12,277 nt of DNA from Candidatus Cloacimonas sp. 4484_275 (GTDB lineage: Bacteria > Cloacimonadota > Cloacimonadia > Cloacimonadales > TCS61). A model generated the notes under the pieces. The model worked only from the letters and a program-made list of their open reading frames with translations. It made no database searches and was not told the origin of the DNA. The DNA is taken from positions 1-12,277 of the forward strand of contig NATF01000006.1 of assembly GCA_002085205.1 (NCBI GenBank), in the 5' to 3' direction. A program made the translations under genes and the position numbers. Numbering within the stretch: the stretch's first letter is position 1; every line of letters starts with the position of its first letter. This document shows positions 7,901-12,277 of this stretch, piece after piece.

Positions 7901-8844
7901 TTCCCGAAACTCGTGTACTTTGACAACGGAATTTGAGCGGCGGAAAATTCGCCGTCAATTTGTCGGTCGGCGGAAAACAAATCTTTTATTGTAAAATTGC
8001 CGCGTATATTGTTTCCGTCGATAAAAAATTCGGAAAAATCCAAATTAACTTCGCTTTTATTGCCGGAAATCGGAATTTGAGCGGCGGAAATTATTTTGTC
8101 TTGTTTGCGGACTTCCAAATTTTTCAAATTTCCGGTATAATTTAATTTTTTCTTTTCGTAATCTAGTTTCAGATCGAGTACCGCTTGAAAAGAATCGACA
8201 AAATCCGTGTTCAAAGTATCTGGGAAAAAATTTTCCAAAACCAAATGAGCTTTTTCAATCGCGCCTTTTTTGAGAGTAATATTCGCTGCGATTTTGCCGG
8301 AATTTTTCATTTTGGTTGCAAATTTGATTTTTGTTTTTCGGGAATTAACAACCGACAGCGAAGTTTCGTTACCGTTAAAAATGACTTGTTTTCGGTAATC
8401 GAAAAGGAATTTCCCGTGATGAATTTCCAAGCTGCCAAAATAATCCGTTATATCCGGAATTTCAAATTTTCCAGCCCGTTTTTTCTTTTTTGGATCTTGA
8501 AAAATATAACTGATTTCAGGATCAAAAATTTGAATTTTCCGGATGGAACGCAAATTTTTGAAATTCGAGAACAAAAGAGGAAGCAATCGATATTCGATGT
8601 AAATTTGGGGAACTTCTATCTTGAAATTCGGATTGATTATTTTGAGACGAGAGACATTGATTTGTCTGTCATTAAAAGAGAATTCGCCTATTTCGACTTG
8701 AGAGGACAAAGTTTCGGAAAGATATTGAGAGAGCTTTTTTTTGACTATTTCGTCAACTTTGGCTAATCTCACCGTAACATAAAATCCGATATTGATGACA
8801 AATAAGATCGTTACGATGACAATTAACCATTTTTTCTTTTTCAA
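4921..8844 (-). CDS. TamB/AsmA-like translocation and assembly protein (DUF490 C-terminus)
   Basis: The 1307-residue product starts with a lysine-rich head and one hydrophobic helix (about 6-27), an inner-membrane signal anchor, followed by a huge repetitive beta-rich region with recurrent phrases such as LKIINPNFKIEVP and the INIS/LNLSD style typical of AsmA-like proteins. From about 930 the sequence resembles the TamB C-terminal domain (VITGPLDDVHILGNIQVSNA near 955, YLHLEKQNGKL, LGKYITQNLL), and it ends in aromatic beta-strand-like residues (RSFKFW). Family members span the periplasm and are implicated in outer-membrane protein assembly (with TamA) and phospholipid transport between membranes. 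No TamA/BamA partner is visible here. The start is TTG at 8844, supported by GAGG at 8853-8850 five nt upstream; no alternative ATG lies nearby. The gene begins 22 nt after the Lol-like fusion and is probably co-transcribed with it. The specific family name (TamB rather than another AsmA-like clan member) is less sure than the clan. Confidence 0.78.
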   Translation of the reverse strand: MKKKKWLIVIVTILFVINIGFYVTVRLAKVDEIVKKKLSQYLSETLSSQVEIGEFSFNDRQINVSRLKIINPNFKIEVPQIYIEYRLLPLLFSNFKNLRSIRKIQIFDPEISYIFQDPKKKKRAGKFEIPDITDYFGSLEIHHGKFLFDYRKQVIFNGNETSLSVVNSRKTKIKFATKMKNSGKIAANITLKKGAIEKAHLVLENFFPDTLNTDFVDSFQAVLDLKLDYEKKKLNYTGNLKNLEVRKQDKIISAAQIPISGNKSEVNLDFSEFFIDGNNIRGNFTIKDLFSADRQIDGEFSAAQIPLSKYTSFGKGYFSADISAVGSLKNPKIRAKVSSRKISVFGQHLKNIVLLVNLNEKKISLKLKKAFWNGNPLNGNGYYRLGKNLSFHLNSDKLEWKKDNLEISAKLNSDFLLVNKIPNLNLNLSDISLKSNDVVLENYRLDAKLKSADLTISLENPKKDLSLFAVGNIKSKNLKANIKFRRFDLKQIHTSLPMISGNVSLEANPEKIVEKSTLRIFDKNLIKFDGLFESGLVLNLKKNRSELFLVSENAKFNYEPFSIKLKATGTLDSLRTAVFSLNDKINFDLWVKRKPSFDFGAQLRAENLKINDYMKYFSDYYTADNFRGLLSANISYNSKNKRKISGKIKAEKFKFNGISELNSLIEFSGNDKEITFDKICFANKVRKFADFEGVVKLKPELRIVASGKIDSLKLESIFADKELSGILNSELDFRFKENSENIGLNTNLQNFRYGNFKADSLIIKARQKKNLLQIEVLKAIRKNVFRLTGNGAIGFNFLRGENFADTNSVCLNFSGDLLKIISQQTDYLESGKSQTDCKLKIGINQNGLLVRNCDFSLSKASLKLKEQPEKIDKISVAFSITNNDFNIDKFKLRMGDGKLYIRNKIFRDERDLKIAMLNFGRIYLHTNEKGLLIYVPKYSPKNSVAKGIITGRDTDELVITGPLDDVHILGNIQVSNANIIYPPNIDNILKLFSMKNISGEKKEHGEFPVNLDLILDVKENVHYVTHPVDLLINPDGYLHLEKQNGKLIVSEAMFTSDEGSLEMFGARFKEDFMQILINHNRKEANISGVFYKKTGDGSLITLSIFNSKDKNSQGVLQFRLESDDPNDDMLDILSKLKYNRSLDDISVSQKKSMLQDEIIQQAGLEIGNAIIEPFIYPLENKLRRWLLLDYLQIQTDIFQNLFIRYYLNKSEEELPEEQPEYSEFDIFLENLTVKLGKYITQNLLCDYEVQFQRPKDLAISSEIGIYQRFTLRYDLPYKFKLALRFNLMPFKEKNSYEIMLERSFKFW

Positions 8845-8849
8845 AATTT

Positions 8850-8853
8850 CCTC
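8850..8853 (-). promoter_or_regulatory. ribosome-binding site deciding a TTG start
   Basis: GAGG (within AGAGGAAA) on the minus strand lies five nt before the TTG at 8844-8842. It falls in the 22-nt gap after the stop of the upstream gene, and supports TTG rather than an internal start for the TamB-like protein. Confidence 0.65.
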
Positions 8854-8866
8854 TTTCGATGAAAAT

Positions 8867-10696
8867 TTACTTCGTGATTTCTTTCAAAACTCCATCTTCC
8901 AAAAGCAAATGCCTGTGCATTTTCGCCGCAATTTGCAAATTATGAGTCACAATGAGAAAAGTTTGATTTTGCCTTTTATTTAAATCTATGAGAAGATTTA
9001 TCAGCTCCTCACTGTGTTTTGCGTCCAGATTTCCGGTCGGTTCGTCCGCGAGAATCACTTTCGGATTGTTTATCAAAGCTCTTGCAACCGCAACTCTTTG
9101 CTGTTCCCCACCGCTCAGTTGATTCGGAAAATGTTTTCTCCTTTTGTAAATATCCAAAATTTTCAATAACTTTCGGGCTTCGGAAATACTTTTCTTAAAA
9201 TTTTGCGTTGCCAAAAACATCGGCATCGCCACATTTTCTTCCGCCGTGAAATCTTCCAGAAGATAGTGAAATTGAAAAACAAAACCAATGGTTCGGTTGC
9301 GAAAAATATTTATATTCTTATCGCTGACTTTAACCGGTTTCCCCGAATAATAAATTTCTCCGGAATCGGGACTGTCCAACATTCCGAGAAGATGAAGAAG
9401 CGTGCTTTTACCACTTCCGGATTCTCCCGTGATTGCCACCATTTCTCCGCTGTTCACGGTTAAATTGACATCTCGCAAAACGAGCAGTTCTTCTCCCGCT
9501 TCCCGATAACTTTTCAGAGGAACTATCGCCGCCAAAATAACGATTAAAAGAGAAACCGTTAGGACTACCAACCAATCGAGAAATTTGAAACTAACATTGA
9601 TTTTATCAAGAAAATAGACATCTCCTTTGAGCATAAAAATTGTTTGCCAACTTATTAAATACGCCAAAAAAACTCCCAAAATTTGACCGAAAGTAACGGC
9701 GAAAAAGGAGACAAAAAAGGTTTTTCCCAAGAAAATCAATTTCAAGATTCGCCCGGAAGTTCCGAAGGCTTTCAAAATTCCCAATTCCGACCTTTTCTCG
9801 ATTATCGATGCGGAAACCGAACTGACCACATTGAAAGAAGCTACCAAAACCAGAAAACTGAGAATAATGAAAATTACCCATTTTTCCAATTTCAGAAGCG
9901 AAAAAAGATTGCCGTTGAAATCAATCCAAGAGCTGATTTGAAATTTAAAGTCCAGAAGATTCGTCCATTTGTAAGCCAAATAATCCGCTCTTTCCACATC
10001 TTCTTCTCTCAATTTCACTTCCATCATCGAGAAAACATTCTTCTCCGAAATAAATTCGGCAGCCGCTTCGTAATTCATAAAAATGTATTTGCTGTCGTAT
10101 TCGAACATTCCCGATTTATACAATCCCACAATCCTGAATTTCTGCTCGTAAGGTTTGAATCCAAGCGGTGTTACTTTGGAATTCAACGGGCTCACAATTT
10201 TGATTGTGTCGTGAAGAGAAACTCCCAAATTTTTCGCCAACCTGTAACCGAGAACAATTTCGTTTTTCCGCGGAAGTTTGTAAGTTCCCGAAAAAACATA
10301 GCGTTTATAAGAAGTCGGCTGGTTTTTCTGTTGCCAATCTATTCCACGAATTAAGCCGCCTTTTATTCTTTTTTCATTCACTGCCATCGCCTGCGACATT
10401 ATCACCGGAGAATACGAAACTACTTCCGCCTGAGAAGAAAGAAACGATTTCAAATCGGCAATATCTTTTTCCTTCAAGGTTTTTTCGGAATTGGAAAAAA
10501 TATAAATATGAGAATTTACTCCCAAAATCGTTTTTTTCAGGACTTTTTCGTAACCGGCAAAAATGGAAAGCGCCACCGTGAGAGTTGCCACGGAAATCAC
10601 GATTCCCACAACCATAAAAACGGAATCAAACCTCAGCCACTCTTTTTTGGGCGATGAAAAATATTTTTTTATATAAAACCAAACTATTTTACTCAT
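8867..10696 (-). CDS. LolC/E-type permease fused to LolD-type ATPase
   Basis: LolCDE is the ABC transporter that extracts lipoproteins from the inner membrane for transfer to the outer membrane. Counting from the TTG at 10714, the first ~400 residues look like a LolC/LolE permease: TM1 at about 32-52 (VVGIVISVATLTVALS), a periplasmic domain (~60-275), three helices (~278-300, 328-357, 381-399) and the cytoplasmic coupling motif IIEKRSELGILKAFG. From 402 an intact LolD-like ATPase follows: A-loop Tyr403, Walker A GESGSGKST 430-438, Q-loop FQFHYLL with Gln481, signature LSGGEQ 533-538, Walker B ILADEP 554-559, H-loop His591. The usual permease tail (~10-15 residues after TM4) and the usual first ATPase strand are missing at VPLKSYREAGEE (398-409). 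I give the ATG at 10696 as start because the downstream sequence begins MSKIVWF, family-like; TTG at 10714 would add six residues, and neither has a clear Shine-Dalgarno. MacB-type fusions have the ATPase first, so this order is unusual. A deletion or an assembly join of adjacent lolC/E and lolD is a real alternative. Confidence 0.82.
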   Translation of the reverse strand: MSKIVWFYIKKYFSSPKKEWLRFDSVFMVVGIVISVATLTVALSIFAGYEKVLKKTILGVNSHIYIFSNSEKTLKEKDIADLKSFLSSQAEVVSYSPVIMSQAMAVNEKRIKGGLIRGIDWQQKNQPTSYKRYVFSGTYKLPRKNEIVLGYRLAKNLGVSLHDTIKIVSPLNSKVTPLGFKPYEQKFRIVGLYKSGMFEYDSKYIFMNYEAAAEFISEKNVFSMMEVKLREEDVERADYLAYKWTNLLDFKFQISSWIDFNGNLFSLLKLEKWVIFIILSFLVLVASFNVVSSVSASIIEKRSELGILKAFGTSGRILKLIFLGKTFFVSFFAVTFGQILGVFLAYLISWQTIFMLKGDVYFLDKINVSFKFLDWLVVLTVSLLIVILAAIVPLKSYREAGEELLVLRDVNLTVNSGEMVAITGESGSGKSTLLHLLGMLDSPDSGEIYYSGKPVKVSDKNINIFRNRTIGFVFQFHYLLEDFTAEENVAMPMFLATQNFKKSISEARKLLKILDIYKRRKHFPNQLSGGEQQRVAVARALINNPKVILADEPTGNLDAKHSEELINLLIDLNKRQNQTFLIVTHNLQIAAKMHRHLLLEDGVLKEITK

Positions 10697-10752
10697 TGAG
10701 GTTATCTTTTGCAAGTCGTTTATTCTGTCAATAATTGAAAAAAAACGCCGTT

Positions 10753-10762
10753 AAAATTGATG
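10753..10762 (+). repeat. direct repeat AAAATTGATG, left of copy B
   Basis: The same 10 bases occur at 10918-10927 on the other side of copy B. The repeats are offset from the element ends by 3 and 7 nt, so they are an imperfect candidate for a target-site duplication rather than a clean one. The partner lies within the near-palindrome at 10913-10928. Confidence 0.4.
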
Positions 10763-10765
10763 AAT

Positions 10766-10910
10766 TCGTAAAAAGACAGAAGTTGTCATTCTGAGTCTTT
10801 CGACTTCGCTCAAGATAAACTTAGTCGAAGAATTTCGTAACTATTTGCTTTGTTGCATCTTTCGTCTCCGCTCAAGATGACATTTTCAAGTCTGAAATGA
10901 CTTTTTGCGA
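10766..10910 (-). repeat. 145-bp dispersed repeat, copy B, inverted relative to copy A
   Basis: This is the reverse complement of 4711-4855 with about 92% identity by my hand alignment. Its ends are TCGTAAAAAG and CTTTTTGCGA, a 10-bp terminal inverted repeat with one mismatch. It lies in the 246-nt gap between the PHP gene and the permease-ATPase gene, about 70 nt upstream of the latter's ATG. It has no coding capacity. The rest of this gap shows only the features listed beside it and no convincing promoter. Confidence 0.88.
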
Positions 10911-10912
10911 GT

Positions 10913-10928
10913 GCATCAAAATTGATGC
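10913..10928. repeat. 16-nt near-palindrome, right of copy B
   Basis: GCATCAA (10913-10919) and TTGATGC (10922-10928) are reverse complements separated by AA. The pair contains the second copy of AAAATTGATG (10918-10927). On the minus strand it lies about 33 nt after the PHP gene stop; there is no T-run, so it is not a convincing terminator. Confidence 0.5.
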
Positions 10929-10960
10929 TTGGAAATAATTCGTGTTCATTTATCGATTTT

Positions 10961-12277
10961 TTATTCAATCCAAATCGGATTTGTATAAGTTCTTCCGTTA
11001 TTTGAAGTGGAAAGGCTCATTCGCAAATAACCCTTTTCCGGCAAAACAATTTCATCTCCGTTTTTAGGTTGCCCGATTTCTCGTTCGCGTTTTTTTAAGA
11101 AATCCCCGATAAATAAACTGATATCGGAAATTTCCCCAAATTCCTCAGTTGTATTTGCCTCAAAGAAAATTTTTGCTTTTTTTCCACCGAAAGTTGTGGA
11201 ACCGATAGGATTTTTTTCTCCGTGAATTTCGAGATTAAAACTTAGAAAAGGACCGTTTGAAATAATTATTTCTCCGTTTTTTATACCTTGAATCGGGTCG
11301 TTTCGCGAAAAATGAAAAACGGTGTGAAACTTTCCGAAAACCTGTTTTTGCGAAGTAAAAAGTTTCCAAAAAGGAATCTTTATTTGACGCATGATATTAA
11401 AATTTCCGTGAGCGTCATTTCCCGCTAAAATATAAAATTTGTATCCTTTCAATAGCAGATTTTTCCAATAGGAAACAACTTTTTCCACATCTTTCAAATT
11501 CGCGTTGTTAACAATTTGCAAAAATCGAATTCCGCTTTGCAAATAATCGATTTCACTCCAATTTCCTCTACAAAGCAAAATTTTTTGCAACAGCGGTACT
11601 TTCTCCTGCGGATGAGCCGCAATTAATAAAGTTTCGGGAAATTTTGCCTGAAATTTTTTCATCTCCGCAAGAAAATTTTGCGGTCTGCAGTGAAACCATT
11701 TTTCGGCGCTATCTCCACAACCGGCAACAAATTTTTTATTGTTTACCACTAACAAATGAACATTTTGGCGCTTGGAATTTCCTATGGAAACTTCTTCGCC
11801 GGCGATAACCCGAAAATCATTTTCGTCACTTTTGTTTGCCTCCGAAAGCATTTTGGTCCATTTGGGAAAATTTTTGTCGTTTTTCAAATAGTTTCCTTCC
11901 GCGTCATCCAAATCATAAGAATGATCCGTCACGAAAAACCAATTCATTCCCATCGCTTTCGCCAGAGTAACCGTTGAGACGATATCGGAGCCAAACTCAA
12001 CCTGATCCGAGGTGAAATTACTGTGAAAATGTGGCTCTCCGCAAAACCAATCGGGAGGATACGGCAAACCGTTTTCGGAATAATAACAACGAAATTCCGT
12101 TTTTATTCCTTTGAAATTATCGTTTTCAAATATTACTGTTTCATTGTTTCGTTTAATTTCAAAAAAAACTTTTAGCTCCAATATTTGTTCGGTTGTCAGC
12201 TCTTTTAAGTCAACTTTCAGAACTTTTGACCAATAGCTGTCTTGGATTTTTTCTCCGATTTCAAAGGTGCTCTTTAT
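10961..12277 (-). CDS. PHP-domain metallohydrolase, CehA/McbA type (5' end outside window)
   Basis: The frame is open to the window edge, giving 438 visible residues; the first start-like codon inside (TTG at 12181) is preceded by 32 in-frame sense codons, so the real start is beyond the window. The PHP fold binds two or three metals and hydrolyses phosphoester or related bonds. The ligand set is complete (numbers from the first visible codon): HFH at 83-85, TDHS with Asp118-His119, GEEV with Glu162, His174, AAHP with His222 and NDAH with Asp288-His290. The C-terminal part carries the NGEIIISNGPF phrase and the TNPIWIE ending characteristic of CehA/McbA-family metallohydrolases, whose named members cleave carbamate or related esters; most family members have no known substrate. 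About 80 residues precede the first HxH, probably a small beta-rich N-terminal domain. No signal peptide can be assessed. It is followed by the copy B gap, so it is probably not tightly coupled to the Lol-like gene. Confidence 0.82.
   Translation of the reverse strand: MKSTFEIGEKIQDSYWSKVLKVDLKELTTEQILELKVFFEIKRNNETVIFENDNFKGIKTEFRCYYSENGLPYPPDWFCGEPHFHSNFTSDQVEFGSDIVSTVTLAKAMGMNWFFVTDHSYDLDDAEGNYLKNDKNFPKWTKMLSEANKSDENDFRVIAGEEVSIGNSKRQNVHLLVVNNKKFVAGCGDSAEKWFHCRPQNFLAEMKKFQAKFPETLLIAAHPQEKVPLLQKILLCRGNWSEIDYLQSGIRFLQIVNNANLKDVEKVVSYWKNLLLKGYKFYILAGNDAHGNFNIMRQIKIPFWKLFTSQKQVFGKFHTVFHFSRNDPIQGIKNGEIIISNGPFLSFNLEIHGEKNPIGSTTFGGKKAKIFFEANTTEEFGEISDISLFIGDFLKKREREIGQPKNGDEIVLPEKGYLRMSLSTSNNGRTYTNPIWIE

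Noticed and set aside
9683..10354. Plus-strand open frame of 223 codons
   Set aside because: It lies wholly inside the minus-strand permease gene, has low-complexity Phe/Arg/Asn-rich composition typical of an antisense shadow, and shows no recognisable motif or ribosome site.
10701..10731. TTGACA at 10731-10726 as a -35 box for the permease-ATPase gene
   Set aside because: Any -10 hexamer at 17-19 nt (AAGATA or GATAAC) is poor and would place the transcript start at or inside the ATG at 10696.

Overview
AT-rich bacterial DNA in which every supported gene lies on the minus strand, so transcription runs from high to low coordinates. The genes point to a diderm (Gram-negative) envelope: a Lol-type lipoprotein transporter, a very long TamB/AsmA-like protein and the lipid II flippase MurJ. 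The N-terminal style of the periplasmic tetratricopeptide protein, the AT-rich codon use and a TTG start suggest the FCB group or a related candidate phylum such as Cloacimonadota. That placement is impression only; no rRNA or marker tree is available here. The window is a normal chromosomal housekeeping region rather than a phage or plasmid, and I see no CRISPR, tRNA or rRNA.

Layout in the direction of transcription. (1) 12277 to 10961: a PHP-fold metallohydrolase of the CehA/McbA type, cut at its 5' end by the window edge. (2) 10960 to 10715: an intergenic gap carrying a 145-bp dispersed repeat (copy B). (3) 10714 to 8867: an unusual single ORF joining a LolC/LolE-type permease to a LolD-type ATPase, followed after 22 nt by (4) a 1307-residue TamB/AsmA-like protein (8844 to 4921). 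These two look like an envelope-biogenesis operon. (5) 4920 to 4482: a gene-free stretch with the second, inverted copy of the 145-bp repeat (copy A), a 33-nt hairpin, a perfect 28-bp palindrome and a further 9-bp-stem hairpin. (6) 4481 to 2916: murJ, overlapping by 25 nt (7) uvrC (2940 to 1135), then after 45 nt (8) a secreted TPR protein (1089 to the window start) whose reading frame is broken near 450-475.

The most interesting points are as follows. The permease-ATPase fusion lacks only the expected permease tail and ATPase head at its junction. The TPR frame break is explained exactly by an 80-nt loss from a 40-residue repeat array. The two inverted 145-bp repeats have terminal inverted repeats of their own and bracket the fusion/tamB block. 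The clustered palindromes upstream of murJ may belong to mobile-repeat families. I did not find a clearly new defence or biosynthetic system. The two junctions that look like deletions could equally be assembly errors, and read-level checking would settle this.
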